Source of the DNA: Rhizobium sp. CG5
Lineage (GTDB): Bacteria > Pseudomonadota > Alphaproteobacteria > Rhizobiales > Rhizobiaceae
Assembly: GCF_023701945.1 (NCBI RefSeq)
Contig: NZ_JABAEF010000017.1
Coordinates: 1 to 64,000 of the forward strand
Reading direction: 5' to 3'
Length of the DNA stretch: 64,000 bases
Positions 18,386-28,675 of this stretch are shown here, piece after piece. The notes under the pieces are model-generated. The model was not told where the DNA came from. It saw only the letters and a list, made by a program, of their open reading frames with translations, and ran no database searches. How positions within the stretch are numbered: position 1 is the first letter of the stretch; every line of letters starts with the position of its first letter. Made by a program: the position numbers and the translations under genes.

Positions 18386-18672
18386 GCCCACTGCATTCTC
18401 AAGCTCGGCGGGCCGCAGGCTTCTTACTCAGGGGTCGAACCAACGCAGCGGACATTACCGGCATGCGACATCGCGCCACCTGCAGGCGGGCATAGCCCGG
18501 AGCAAAACATAGAAGAGCATCGGAGCTTTCAGCATCGCGCCGGCCGAACAGGGCGGGAAAGCGGGACCGACTGCCCCCGGAAGAAACGTTCCATTCAGTC
18601 TGTCGCGAAGGCGGAGCCAACGTCCGAGTTTCACGACACAGTCCGTGACAACGATCTACTCTTCCCTATCGA

Positions 18673-19434
18673 TTAGTCGGGCCGCCACTCGCCGACCTCG
18701 ATGGAACCGCTCTCGGTCAGTTCGGTACATACGAAGTGTAAAAGCTCATCGTGCGTGATGACGGCGGCGCTCAGCCGGCCAGTCCGGTACGCTCCGGTAT
18801 CCAGTGCTATGCGATTTGAGTAAACTTCGGGCCGCAGCGACTTTGTGATCGTGTGACCGTGTAAAACGACGTGGTCAAGAACGTCCATGTGGTCCAGAAA
18901 ACCGGCCCTGATCCAGCGCAAGTCGTATTCGTCCTGTTTTGCGAGCAGAATGCCGGGACGTATTCCAGCGTGAACAAAACAGAAGCGGCCCATTTCCATG
19001 AACGTATGCGCGTTTTCGAGCAAGTCCACATGATGTGGGAAGACTCGGCGGATATCGGCGGCGATGTTCTCAAAATCTGGCACCGGACGACTGGAATATG
19101 CACTCACTGTCGCGACGCCTCCCCAGTCCATCCAATTGACAGCGTCGTCATAGGTGAGGGCACCGCGAAGGAGCTCACGTAGGTAAAAATCATGATTGCC
19201 GAGAATGAGCCGGGAGCCCGGATAGAGATCGAGTGTCGAGCAGACCTGATCGAGTACCTTCGGACTGTGAGGGCCGCGATCGATCAGATCGCCCAGAAAG
19301 ATCACGACAGGCTTAGATTGATGATTATTCGCATGGGCGGCGATGTATCCAAGCATGGCTTCGAGAAGATCGGCGCGTCCATGGACGTCGGCAATGGCAT
19401 AGACGGTGGATGGTAAGCTCTCGGTCGGTATCAC
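18673..19434 (-). CDS. Metallophosphoesterase (Ser/Thr phosphatase-like)
   Basis: About 253 aa. All metal-binding motifs of the calcineurin-like fold are present: DVHGR, GDLIDRGP, GNHD, a VHAG histidine and a late GH. It resembles bacterial PrpA/PrpB and ApaH-like phosphatases. I prefer the GTG at 19434 as start because AGGAAAAA lies just upstream and the fold begins soon after (TVYAIADVHGR). An open extension to an ATG at 19557 reads as Trp/Pro/Arg-rich leader sequence. It stands alone between the AbiE pair and the dnaE2 remnant; its substrate cannot be inferred. Confidence 0.88.
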   Translation of the reverse strand: MIPTESLPSTVYAIADVHGRADLLEAMLGYIAAHANNHQSKPVVIFLGDLIDRGPHSPKVLDQVCSTLDLYPGSRLILGNHDFYLRELLRGALTYDDAVNWMDWGGVATVSAYSSRPVPDFENIAADIRRVFPHHVDLLENAHTFMEMGRFCFVHAGIRPGILLAKQDEYDLRWIRAGFLDHMDVLDHVVLHGHTITKSLRPEVYSNRIALDTGAYRTGRLSAAVITHDELLHFVCTELTESGSIEVGEWRPD

Positions 19435-19924
19435 TACTTTTTCCTGCAGGCGAAGCCAACGCGTGGCGATCGCCCTTGTGCTTGCAACATGTCGGAGCTT
19501 GGAGCGGCGGGGGCGGGGCCAGGGCCAAACCTCGGCGGTGGCATTCCTATAGGCCATGCCGGCGGTGGCACGCTACCAAAAGTGAGTGTGGCGCGAGATT
19601 TTCCGCCATGCCTATCGCGCGTTCCTGCCATGAACGGGATAGTGCGACCCCATGGGCATCACAACGTCTCCTCAAAAGAGATCAAAGCAAATGTGGCCGG
19701 CACCAGCCACATCTACCGTTATTGCAAACCAGTTTCGACCATCGTCTGCACCATGTCGGCATCACGACGCGGATGACTGAGCATGGCATCCGAGTGGGAC
19801 GAAGGACGCGCACGAAAAATGCGCCTGATCAAGTTGGCATCTCCGTGGGCATTGACCGCGTCAGCGCTGAGTGTCCCTATCGCCTTGCTTTTGAGCGCGT
19901 CGCCTCTGTAGCCGCCCACCGCAC
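19435..19924. other. Intergenic region, nothing recognised
   Basis: About 490 bases between the phosphatase start and the end of dnaE2. A short minus-strand frame (19719-19928) begins with a GTG overlapping the dnaE2 stop but has no recognisable sequence or ribosome binding site, so it is not called. Confidence 0.4.
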
Positions 19925-22900
19925 TCACTGAAAATTCCTACTCTTCACCTTCAGCGTATCGATGTGCAGGTCAGGTACATAAATTTCCCGCGCCTTGATG
20001 CCCATCGGCGGCCGCTCGCGGCTGTCCGGACTGCCCGGTGATCCATGCGCGAACTCATCGCCCCGCCCTGTCGGAACGCGGAAAGTGTTCCGTTCTCCCA
20101 GGCTCGCAAGATCGGTGGTCAGATCGAACATCCGTTGCGCCACCTTCCCGCTGGATCTTGCCGTTGATCGCCATCATTGAGGATCCGAGCACGACGCGAC
20201 GCTGCTTTTCAAAGAGGCTTGGCCAGACAACAATATTGGCAACGCCCGTCTCATCCTCAATGGTCATGAACATCACGCCCTTGGCGCTTCCCGGCTTCTG
20301 ACGTACGAGAACAAGACCCGCCGTCATCAGCCAGCGCCCATCGCGCGCTGATGTCGCCTCGGCGCAGGTGACGATGTTTCGCCGAATGAGATCCTCTCGC
20401 AGGAAGCTGACCGGATGGGCACGCAGCGTCACACCGGTATGGCCATAGTCCTCGACGACATTGGCGCCTTCGGTCATCTGCCGAAGTGCCACGTCCGGTT
20501 CCTGCTGCTCGGCAATCACCGTCCGCTCGCGCTCGGCGGCCGCAGCAAACAGCGGAAGCGGTTCGTCGCGCAAGGCCTTGATCGCCCACAGCGCATCGCG
20601 TCTTTCAAGTTTCAAGTCCGGTCGAAAGGCGTCGGCCTCGGCGAGCTTAACCAGGGTAGCCGACGGCACGCCGCCGCGCCGCCACATATCGTCGATGGAA
20701 ACGAAGGGCTCGTTGCCACGTGCCACTGCAATCTTTGCCGCATCCTGTTCGGGCAGCCCCTTCACCAGACGCATCCCGAGGCGCACGGCATGGCTGTCGG
20801 TTTCCTCGATCTCTTCGAGCGTGCAATCCCACCGCGAGTGATTGATGCAGATTGGCCGGATCGCTATCCCGTGGGCCCGGGCGTCGGTTACGATCTGCGC
20901 TGGCGCGTAGAAGCCCATCGGTTGCGCGTTGATGAGGGCGGCACAGAACACATCAGGATAGTGGCATTTCAGATAGGAAGATGCGTAGGCGATCAGGGCA
21001 AAGGACGCGGCATGGCTTTCCGGAAAGCCATAGGAGCCAAAACCCTCGAGCTGCGAAAACGTCTTCTCTGCGAATTCTGCTGTGTAGCCGTTCTTCACCA
21101 TTCCCTGGACCAACTTGTCCTTGAACTTCGAGACCCCGCCGGTGAACTTGAAGGTCGCCATGGAGCGCCTCAGCGCATCCGCCTCGCCGGCGGTAAAGCC
21201 GGCACAGACGATCGCCACCTTCATCGCACTCTCCTGAAACAGCGGCACGCCCAGCGTCTTACCGAGTATCGCCTCCAGTTCCGGCTTGGGATAGACCACC
21301 GCCTCTTTGCCCTCGCGCCGCCGAAGATAAGGATGGACCATATCGCCCTGGATCGGACCGGGTCGAACGATGGCGACCTGAATGACCAGGTCATAATAGG
21401 TCTGGGGTTTCAGCCGCGGCAGCATCGACATCTGTGCCCGGGATTCGATCTGGAAGGTGCCGAGCGTGTCGGCCTTGCGGATCATCGCGTAAGTGGCCGG
21501 GTCCTCCTGCTCGATGGTGGCGAGATCAAGCTTCACTCCCTTGTGCTCTTCCAGCAAGGCAAAGCCCTTTGCCATGCAGGTGAGCATTCCCAAGGCCAGC
21601 ACATCGACCTTCATGAACTCGAGCGCCTCGATGTCGTCCTTGTCCCATTCAATCGTTTGCCGATCCTCCATCCTCGCCTGCTCGATCGGCACCAGTTCGT
21701 CGAGGCGGTCATCGGTCAGGACGAAGCCGCCGGGGTGCTGACCGAGATGACGAGGTGCGCCCATAAGCTGCTGCGCCAGTTCCAATGTCAGCCGCAGGCG
21801 GCGGTCGGACATGTTCATGTTCAGCTCGTTGACCTGCTTTTCGCCGACGCCCTCCTTGCTCCAGCCCCAGACGCCGGCCGACAGAGCTGTGATCATGTCT
21901 TCAGGCAGGCCGAGCACTTTGCCGACATCACGAAGCGCACCTTTGGCGCGGTAGCGGGTGACGGTGGCGCAAAGGGCGGCCTTCTGCCGACCATAGGTCT
22001 TGTAGATCCACTGGATCACCTCTTCGCGTCTGGCATGTTCGAAATCGACGTCAATGTCGGGCGGCTCGTTGCGCTCTTCCGAGATAAAGCGCTCGAACAA
22101 GAGGTCGTTTGCGGCCGGATCGATCGCAGTAATCCCCAGCACGTAACAGACGGCGGAATTGGCGGCACTTCCGCGACCCTGGCAAAGAATATCCTGAGAT
22201 CGCGCAAAGCGGACGATGCTGTAAACCGTCAGGAAATACGGCGCGTAATCGAGTTTGCGGATCAGGTCGAGTTCGTGATTGAGGGTCTTCACCACGTCGT
22301 CAGGCACCCCCTCGGGGTAGCGGTCGCGAACGCCCTCCCAGGTGAATTTTTCCAACGTCTGCTGCGCCGTCAGCCCGGGGATGATTGCTTCCTCCGGATA
22401 CTGGTAGGTGAGCTCGTTCATGTCGAAACGACAGCGGTCGACAATCTCGCGGGTGCGGGCGAGAGCTTCTGGATAGCGGCTGAACAGCCGGTGCATTTCC
22501 TCCGGCGGCTTGAGAAAACGATCGGCATGCCGTTCGCGCAGGAAGCCGGCCCGGTCGATGGTGGTGCGATGGCGAATGCAGGTGACGACATCCTGCAGCT
22601 GCCGCCTGCCCGGCTCGTGAAACAGCACGTCATTGGTGACAACAGGCCGGACCTTGTGCCGGATCGCCAGTGTGTTGAGCTCATGCAGGCGTAGTTGGTC
22701 GTTCGGCCGCCGGCGCAGCGTCAGCGCCAAATAGGCGCGGTCGCCAAATATCTCCTTCACCTTGCGCAGCTGGATAGCGCATACGTCATCGGCCTCGTCG
22801 GGGATCAGGACGGCGAGCAGTCCCTCCGCATAGAGAGACACATCCGTCAGATCGAGATGCATTTGCCCTTGCCGCCTCGCTCCTTGCCGAGCGACAGAAG

Positions 22901-23170
22901 CCTGCAAAGCCCCGAATAGGCGGCCCGGTCCGTCGGATAGACCAGGATCGACATGCCGTCCGCCAGATCGAGCCTGCAGCCGACGACCAGCCGGACACCG
23001 GTTTCCTTAGCCGCCTCCCAGGCGCGCACGATGCCGGCAAGGCTGTTGCGATCGACGATGCCGAGCGCCGCAATGCCGAGTGCCTTTGCCGTGGCGAACA
23101 GCTCATCGCAACCTGACGCGCCACGCAAGAAGGAAAAATGACTGGTGACCTGGAGCTCGGCGTAGCGCAT
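19925..23170 (-). pseudogene. dnaE2: Error-prone DNA polymerase DnaE2 (ImuC), two frameshifts
   Basis: Three frames together give an almost complete DnaE2, the polymerase of the SOS-induced ImuA-ImuB-DnaE2 mutasome. Frame one runs from ATG 23170 ([22 protein letters not shown] domain) to KGKC near 22860, where one missing base shifts the frame. Frame two (to about 20140) carries most of the polymerase, including the catalytic PDIDVDF motif and the [17 protein letters not shown] block. The end (from [12 protein letters not shown] to the stop at 19925) is in a third frame. At that junction roughly 17 bases corresponding to EVVHL are missing compared with the family. Two independent lesions plus the truncated imuB show that the mutasome is dead. 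Confidence 0.9.
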
Positions 23171-23431
23171 CAGCCATAGATCCCGTGCAGAAACCATTTT
23201 GCCGTTCCGGTCGCGGGATCCACCCCGTCGCCGGAGCGATAGACCCAGAAGCGATTGCCGTCTTCGTCTTCGATCGAATAATAATCCCTGACAGCCTCCA
23301 TCTCGGATGAACGAACCCACCATTCGCCGAATACACGTTCCGGCCCGTCACCACGCTTAATTCGCCGGCGTTTGCCGCGCCAGGTCATTGATGCCGGCGG
23401 GTGGTCGGGTGTGAGCGCAATCACCTCGATC
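23170..23431 (-). pseudogene. imuB: C-terminal fragment of ImuB (Y-family polymerase-like), cut by IS21
   Basis: The frame from about 23431 down to the TGA at 23170-23172 encodes QIEVIALTPDHPPASMTWRGKRRR... and ends FLHGIYG, the typical ImuB C-terminus that binds the other mutasome subunits. The stop overlaps the dnaE2 start (TGATG), the normal imuB-dnaE2 arrangement. The N-terminal 400 or so residues are missing: the frame runs straight into the left end of the IS21-type element, and imuA is not in the window. Confidence 0.85.
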
Positions 23432-23556
23432 TGAGATCGGCGGTGCAAAAGTCTGCCACGGTAACGGCGAGATAGTCTCGCCGTAGGGGCGGAGTAAAAT
23501 CCGGCCACCTATCTTCCTTCTGCGTTGAATGCAGGAGGGATAAGGGGATTTACACC

Positions 23557-25049
23557 GTGGAATTATATCTGAAGGTGCGACTGGCTGTCTCGGAAGGGAT
23601 GAGCCGGCGTCAGGCCGCAAAGCATTTCAACATATCTCGCGACAGCGTTTGCAAGATGGTGTCGTATTCGACGCCGCCCGGCTATCAGCGTCAGTTGCCG
23701 ATCCGGCGGCCGAAGCTGGATGCGTTCGTTTCGACGATCGATCATTGGCTTGATGAGGACGTGAAGGTACCGCGCAAGCAGCGCCATACGGCCAAGCGGG
23801 TATTCGACCGGCTTCGGGACGAGCGCGGGTTTACCGGCGGCTACACGATCATCAAGGATTACATGCGCGAGCGAGATCAGCGTCGCCAGGAGGTGTTCGT
23901 GCCGCTGGCTCATCCGCCGGGCCATGGGCAGGCCGATTTCGGCGAGGCGATGGTGGTGATCGGCGGTGTCGAGCGGAAGGCGCACTTCTTCGTGCTGGAT
24001 CTGCCGCACAGTGACGGCTGCTATGTGCGGGCCTATCCGGCTGCGGTATCGGAAGCCTGGGTGGATGGCCACATCCATGCGTTTGCGTTCTTCGGGGCCG
24101 TGCCGCAGTCGATCGTCTACGACAACGATCGCTGCCTGGTAGCAAAGATCCTTCCCGACGGCACCCGCAAGCGAGCAACACTGTTCAGCGGTTTCCTGTC
24201 CCACTACCTGATCCGTGATCGCTATGGTCGTCCGGGGAAAGGCAACGACAAGGGGAATGTCGAGGGGCTTGTTGGCTACGCCAGGCGCAACTTCATGGTT
24301 CCGATCCCGCAGTTTCCGACATGGGGTGCATTCAATATCTGGCTTGAGGAGCAATGCCGCAAGCGTCAGCGCGACAGACTGCGCGGCGAGAGCGAGACGA
24401 TCGGAGAACGGCTGCAGCGCGATCTGGCTGCCATGCGTTCGTTGCCACTATCGCCCTTCGATGCCTGCGATCAGGCCAGTGCCAAGGTCACGGCTCAGTC
24501 GCTGGTGCGGTAGAAGACCAACGACTATTCCGTCCCGGTCGCCTATGGCCACCAGGATGTCTGGGTCCGGGGCTATGTCGACGAGGTGGTGATCGGCTGC
24601 CGTGGTGAGATTATCGCCTGCCATACCCGAAGCTGGGAACGAGAAGATGTCGTCTTCCTGTGCATTACCTGCCGCTGATCGAACAGAAGATCAATTCGCT
24701 GGATCAGGCAGCACCTCTCCAGGGCTGGGATCTGCCGCAAGAGTTCGCCACGCTGCGCCGTCTTATGGAGGGCCGCATGGCCAAGCACGGCCGGCGTGAG
24801 TATGTGCAGGTCCTGCGTCTGCTGGAGAGCTTCGAGCTTGCCGACCTGCATGCGGCGGTAAAACAGGCCCTCCAGCTCGGCGCGATCGGCTTCGATGCCG
24901 TCAAGCATCTGATCCTGTGCCGGGTGGAACGCCGGCCGCCTCGACTGGACCTGTCCATTTACCCCTACCTGCCGAGGGCGACGGTCGAGACGACGTCGGC
25001 GAAGGCCTACATGCGCCTCCTGTCATCGGATGCGGGAGAAGCGGCATGA
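23557..25049 (+). pseudogene. istA: IS21 transposase IstA, nonsense codon plus frameshift
   Basis: The first 318 codons give an N-terminal helix-turn-helix (GMSRRQAAKHFNISRDSV) and the DDE integrase core (GQADFGEA, SIVYDNDR, KGNVEGLVGYARR). At 24511 a TAG stands where the family has Tyr in a VRYKTNDYSVP-like motif. The same frame continues (KTNDYSVPVAYGHQDVWVRG) to about 24655, where about 4 bases are missing. The rest (HYLPLIEQKINSLDQAAPLQG... to AGEAA) is in another frame ending at 25049. Transposition in cis is therefore unlikely. Confidence 0.9.
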
Positions 25050-25804
25050 GTACCGAAGTGCCAGAGATCCTGCTCTCCCATTATCTCAAGATCCTGAAGC
25101 TTCCGACCTTCCAGCGCGAGTATCAGAAGCTGGCCCGGCTATGTGCCACCGAGGGGGTCGATCATGTCGGATACCTCTTCCGGCTTTCCAAACGGGAGAT
25201 GATCGAACGGGATCGCCGCAAGGTCGAGCGCCGCATCAAAGCGGCCAGGTTCCCTGTCGTCAAAAGCCTCGACAGCTTCGACTTCGCCGCTATCCCCAAG
25301 CTCAACAAGATGCAGGTGCTGGAACTGGCCCGTTGCGAATGGATCGAGCGAAGGGAGAACGTGATAGCCCTGGGTCCCAGCGGCACGGGCAAGACACATG
25401 TGGCACTCGGCCTCGGCCTGGCAGCCTGCCAGAAGGGTATGTCCGTCGGCTTCACCACCGCAGCCGCGCTGGTCAGCGAGATGATGGAGGCACGTGACGA
25501 ACGGCGGCTGCTCCGCTTCCAGAAGCAGATGGCCGCCTACCAGCTTCTCATCATCGATGAGCTGGGCTTCGTGCCGCTTTCCAAAACCGGCGCGGAATTG
25601 CTGTTCGAGCTGATCTCACAACGCTACGAACGGGGTGCCACCCTGATCACCAGCAACCTACCCTTTGACGAATGGACGGAAACCTTGGGCTCCGAGCGTC
25701 TGACCGGGGCTCTGCTCGATCGCGTGACCCACCATGTCAACATCCTTGAGATGAACGGCGACAGCTACCGTCTCGCTCAAAGCCGCGCCCGAAAGGCCAG
25801 CTGA
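25046..25804 (+). CDS. istB: IS21 helper ATPase IstB
   Basis: A 252-aa AAA+ ATPase, complete. Walker A is GPSGTGKT, Walker [10 protein letters not shown], and the sensor region [11 protein letters not shown] is present. It starts at 25046 in an ATGA overlap with the end of istA, the usual IS21 coupling. IstB regulates target choice and assembly of the IstA transposase. It has no functional partner in this copy but could act with another IstA in the cell. Confidence 0.93.
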   Translation: MSTEVPEILLSHYLKILKLPTFQREYQKLARLCATEGVDHVGYLFRLSKREMIERDRRKVERRIKAARFPVVKSLDSFDFAAIPKLNKMQVLELARCEWIERRENVIALGPSGTGKTHVALGLGLAACQKGMSVGFTTAAALVSEMMEARDERRLLRFQKQMAAYQLLIIDELGFVPLSKTGAELLFELISQRYERGATLITSNLPFDEWTETLGSERLTGALLDRVTHHVNILEMNGDSYRLAQSRARKAS

Positions 25805-25824
25805 AACCCCTCAAAAAATCGCCA

Positions 25825-25879
25825 CGCACGCATGAGACCCCCGCTCGGGCTACGCCCTCCCGGAGGTCTCATGCGTGCG
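25825..25879 (+). terminator. Perfect 15-bp inverted repeat after istB
   Basis: CGCACGCATGAGACC at 25825-25839 is the exact reverse complement of 25865-25879, with a 25-base loop that is itself partly self-complementary. It lies 20 bases past the istB stop and inside the IS. It is probably a terminator, or a hairpin that blocks transcription entering the element. Confidence 0.7.
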
Positions 25880-25936
25880 CCACAAGTGGCCTGGTTTTAC
25901 TCCGCCGCCTGGCCGGATTTTACTGCGCCGTTGACA

Positions 25937-26598
25937 CCGATGAGACGCGTCTTGCCGGAACCTATCTCAAGGGCCGCATCCTGCTCGCCGGCGATGCCGC
26001 CCATATCCACGCTCCCATGGGCGGACAGGGCATGAATGTCGGACTGCAGGACGCCTTGAACCTCGGCTGGAAACTGGCCGCAGTCCTGAAGGGCGAAGCG
26101 CCCGACAAACTGCTTGGTACCTATGACGAGGAACGGCGACCTATAGGAAAAATTCTCTACACCAATACGCTGGCGCAGGTCGCGCTGGTCACCCGGTTCG
26201 ATCCGGGCACCCTTGCCTTGCGGGAGACGCTAAACCAGCTCCTAAAAATTCCTACAGTCAATCATCTTGCCGGTGAACTTTCTGGTTTCGACGTCGCCTA
26301 TGGCGCCGATGCGAAGGCTGCCGTTACTGCCGGACAGTTGACGGCAGGGGTACGCGTTCCCGATATCGAACTGGTCGGCAAGGCCGGCGTATCGATGTCG
26401 CTCTACAGCCTGCTGGTGGAAGGGCGTTGGCTTCACCTTTCCTTCAAACCAGGCGCATCGGTCTCCGGTCCGGAATGGTTGCGATCCACCAGCGTGCAAT
26501 CCCTGGCGGCAGACCCTTCCGACCACGCGGCCCTACGCCGCGTCCGGGCGCTGCTGGTCAGGCCAGACGGTTACGTCGCCGCTGTCGATCAGGAATAA
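25937..26598 (+). pseudogene. C-terminal part of a class A FAD-dependent monooxygenase
   Basis: The frame enters from the IS21 end and reads [33 protein letters not shown], the second FAD-binding (GD) motif of aromatic-ring hydroxylases of the FAD_binding_3 family. It continues with the helical region and a thioredoxin-like C-terminal domain ([22 protein letters not shown]) and ends at 26598. The first half, with the GxGxxG dinucleotide fold, is missing. An internal ATG at 26017 exists but cannot make an active enzyme. A ridA-like gene follows 11 bases later, indicating a former catabolic operon. Confidence 0.85.
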
Positions 26599-26609
26599 GG
26601 GAGGCATCG

Positions 26610-27014
26610 ATGGAAACTCTCAACCCTTCCTCCCTGACCGATGCCTTCTCGCACCTGATTGCACAAATCGCCATCGCCCCACCTGGCGCGCGCCTCGCCG
26701 CCATCTCGGGCTAGGTCGCGATCGATAGGTCAGGTCAACTCGTCGGTGGAAACGATCATGCCGCCCAGGCAAGGCAATGCTTCGGGAATGTCTTCAACGC
26801 CCTCGCGGCCATAAAGGCGGATCCTAAAGACATCCTGCAAATGAGGATCTACGTAGTCCGGCACACTCCGGATCTCGTCCCGGCGATCTTCGGGGCAGGG
26901 GGTGACATATTCGGTGAAAAATGGCCAGTTTGCGCAAGTACCTGGATCGGCGTTGAAGCACTGGCCATGCCCGAATGGCTTGTCGAGATAGAGGTTCTGG
27001 TCGCCCTGCCATAA
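26610..27014 (+). pseudogene. RidA/YjgF-family protein with an in-frame stop
   Basis: ATG at 26610 with GGGAGG upstream starts METLNPSSLTDAFSHLI... and reads to TAG at 26712. The same frame then continues VAIDRSGQLVGGNDHAAQARQ... to WLVEIEVLVALP and TAA at 27014, an almost full RidA fold of about 134 codons. In homologues the stop position is usually Gln (ISGQVA), so a single C-to-T change (CAG to TAG) explains it. RidA proteins hydrolyse reactive enamines/imines and often accompany monooxygenases of aromatic or amine catabolism, as here. Confidence 0.82.
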
Positions 27015-27179
27015 CGTACAAGGTATTATGAGACGCAGGGCGTCCGGGAGCCGGACACCTTCGTCTCATTTCATGAAGGCAGCACTGTGATCATCACGCT
27101 TTGAACGGATCTGAACTACGACTATCTCCAAATTCACTAAAGCTCGGCGACTAAGATTATTTTTCTATAATCTAGCAAA

Positions 27180-27902
27180 TCAAAGCACCGACCGCAGGAA
27201 ATCCGCCGTTTCAGAACGCTGCGGAGTATCAAATATCTGCTCGGGCGTTCCGATCTCATGGATAAGCCCTTCGCGGAAAAATGCCACGCGATCGGACACC
27301 TCGCGGGCGAACCGCATTTCATGCGTCACCACGATCATGGTCATGCCCTCCTGGGACAGCATGCGCAGCGTGTCCAACACTTCGCCGACCAATTGCGGAT
27401 CCAGAGCGGACGTGACCTCATCAAACAGCATGTAGTCAGGCGACATCGCAAGTGCGCGGGCGATCGCCATTCGCTGCTGCTGTCCGCCCGACAGACGCGA
27501 CGGAAAGGCTTTCAGCTTCTCGCCAAGACCGACATGCTTGAGCTGCTCAACCGCGATCGCCTCGGCCTCCGCCTTTGATTTACCCAGCACCTTTCTGAGC
27601 GCCAGCATCACGTTTTCGAGCACCGTCAGATGAGGGAACGCGTTCCATTGCTGAAACACGATCCCTATCTTTCGGCGCAGTTTGTTGAGATCGGTACTCT
27701 TCGCATGCACGTCTGTGTTATCGACACGAATGGTGCCGCCCTGGATCGGCTCAAGACCGTTGATGCACATCAGCATCGTCGATTTGCCGGAGCCCGACCC
27801 ACCGATCATGGAAAGGACTTCCCCTTTCTGGACGTCCAGGCTCACACCTTTCAAAACATGCAAGGTGCTGAAGTGCTTATGGACATTCTCGATTTCAATC
27901 AT
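27180..27902 (-). CDS. Polar amino-acid ABC transporter, ATP-binding subunit
   Basis: A 240-aa ATPase of the His/Glu/Gln (PAAT) family. Walker [10 protein letters not shown] lies at residues 34-42, signature LSGGQQQR around 140, Walker [12 protein letters not shown] and H-loop THEM. A Val replaces the usual Pro in DEPTSALD. It is the last gene of a minus-strand operon: binding protein, permease, permease, ATPase. The neighbouring racemase-fold enzyme suggests the importer takes up a hydroxyproline- or proline-like compound. Confidence 0.93.
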   Translation of the reverse strand: MIEIENVHKHFSTLHVLKGVSLDVQKGEVLSMIGGSGSGKSTMLMCINGLEPIQGGTIRVDNTDVHAKSTDLNKLRRKIGIVFQQWNAFPHLTVLENVMLALRKVLGKSKAEAEAIAVEQLKHVGLGEKLKAFPSRLSGGQQQRMAIARALAMSPDYMLFDEVTSALDPQLVGEVLDTLRMLSQEGMTMIVVTHEMRFAREVSDRVAFFREGLIHEIGTPEQIFDTPQRSETADFLRSVL

Positions 27903-27998
27903 TGTTTCTGCAACCTTTGCTCAAGTCGGATTCTCGGCCTTGCGGGGAGACACTTGCTCCGAAGAGCAAGGATCAGGTCGGCGAATAGCCTTCCGGGT

Positions 27999-28664
27999 TC
28001 AATCATTCTCGCGCCACCTTCTTTCCAGCCGTCCGCCGAAACGCGAGATGGGGAAGCACAGGATGAAATAAGCCAGTCCAACGATACCAAGGACGAACAG
28101 CGGCTCCTGAATCCGTGTCACGATGATCTGCGAGGAGCGAAGCAACTCGACGACGCCAATCCATGAAATGAGCGCCGTGTCCTTCATGACCCCGAGCGTG
28201 AGGCCAATCCAGTTCGGCAATGCGACACGCAGGGCAATAGGAAACACGACCTCCCTCAAATCCTGGCCCCAGGTCATTCCAAGAGACCGGGCGGCGCGCC
28301 GGGTCGTCGGGGGGACGGCCAGAATGCCGGCACGAACCACCTCTGTGCAGAAGGATGCTGTATAGATGGCCAGAACCACACAGCCGACGGTAAAGGCCGA
28401 CCAGTTCAAATCGATGATGGATTTGAATGAATTGGCGAGCACAAACTGGATCAACAGTGGAACCGAGCGGAAGATGTCGAGCACAAAGCCGATTGGTGCG
28501 TTGAGCCACCAAGGTGCGCTGGCACGTCCCAAACCGAGCAACAGCCCGAGTATGGATCCACCAAGCACAGCCCAGAACGTAATCGAGATCGTAACACCGG
28601 CACCTTTGAGCATGAACAAGAAGTCATTGAGGGTCAGGGAGGTGTCGAAAAAGGTCTGCATCAT
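27999..28664 (-). CDS. Amino-acid ABC transporter permease (second)
   Basis: About 221 aa with an N-terminal periplasmic/cytoplasmic stretch, about five membrane segments and the EAA-type loop (VPPTTRRAARSLGMTWGQDLREVVFPIA) that docks on the ATPase. It belongs to the HisM/GlnP permease family. ATG at 28664 (MMQTFFDTSL) is chosen; GAGG lies about 9 bases upstream. An in-frame ATG at 28697 would overlap the upstream gene. It follows the first permease gene after 11 bases. Confidence 0.9.
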   Translation of the reverse strand: MMQTFFDTSLTLNDFLFMLKGAGVTISITFWAVLGGSILGLLLGLGRASAPWWLNAPIGFVLDIFRSVPLLIQFVLANSFKSIIDLNWSAFTVGCVVLAIYTASFCTEVVRAGILAVPPTTRRAARSLGMTWGQDLREVVFPIALRVALPNWIGLTLGVMKDTALISWIGVVELLRSSQIIVTRIQEPLFVLGIVGLAYFILCFPISRFGGRLERRWREND

Positions 28665-28675
28665 AGCGGTGGCCC

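Larger units (their letters stand above)
23432..25936 (+). mobile_element. IS21-family insertion sequence
   Basis: About 2.5 kb. Imperfect terminal inverted repeats start TG at 23432 and end CA at 25936; both share the core CGGCG..G.AAAA..C.GCCA. Further copies of a GGCGGAGTAAAATCCGGCCAC-like repeat lie inside each end (about 23486-23506 and 25886-25930), as in IS21 elements with multiple transposase-binding sites. It encodes istA (broken) and istB. CGAT occurs within one base of both ends and might be a target duplication. The left flank is imuB and the right flank a monooxygenase gene, so the element marks a rearrangement. Ends are accurate to a few bases. Confidence 0.85.

Noticed and set aside
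18399-18620. 73-codon minus-strand frame after the AbiE pair
   Set aside because: Arg/Ser/Pro-rich sequence without family features or a start signal.
19719-19928. 69-codon minus-strand frame starting inside the dnaE2 stop
   Set aside because: GTG start by chance overlap only; sequence not recognisable and dnaE2 is itself a pseudogene.
20415-22694. 759-codon plus-strand frame opposite dnaE2
   Set aside because: Antisense shadow of the polymerase gene; its codon pattern follows the minus strand.
23454-23510. Repeats near the IS21 left end as a CRISPR-like array
   Set aside because: The repeats match those at the right end of the element and are transposase-binding sites, not spaced arrays.
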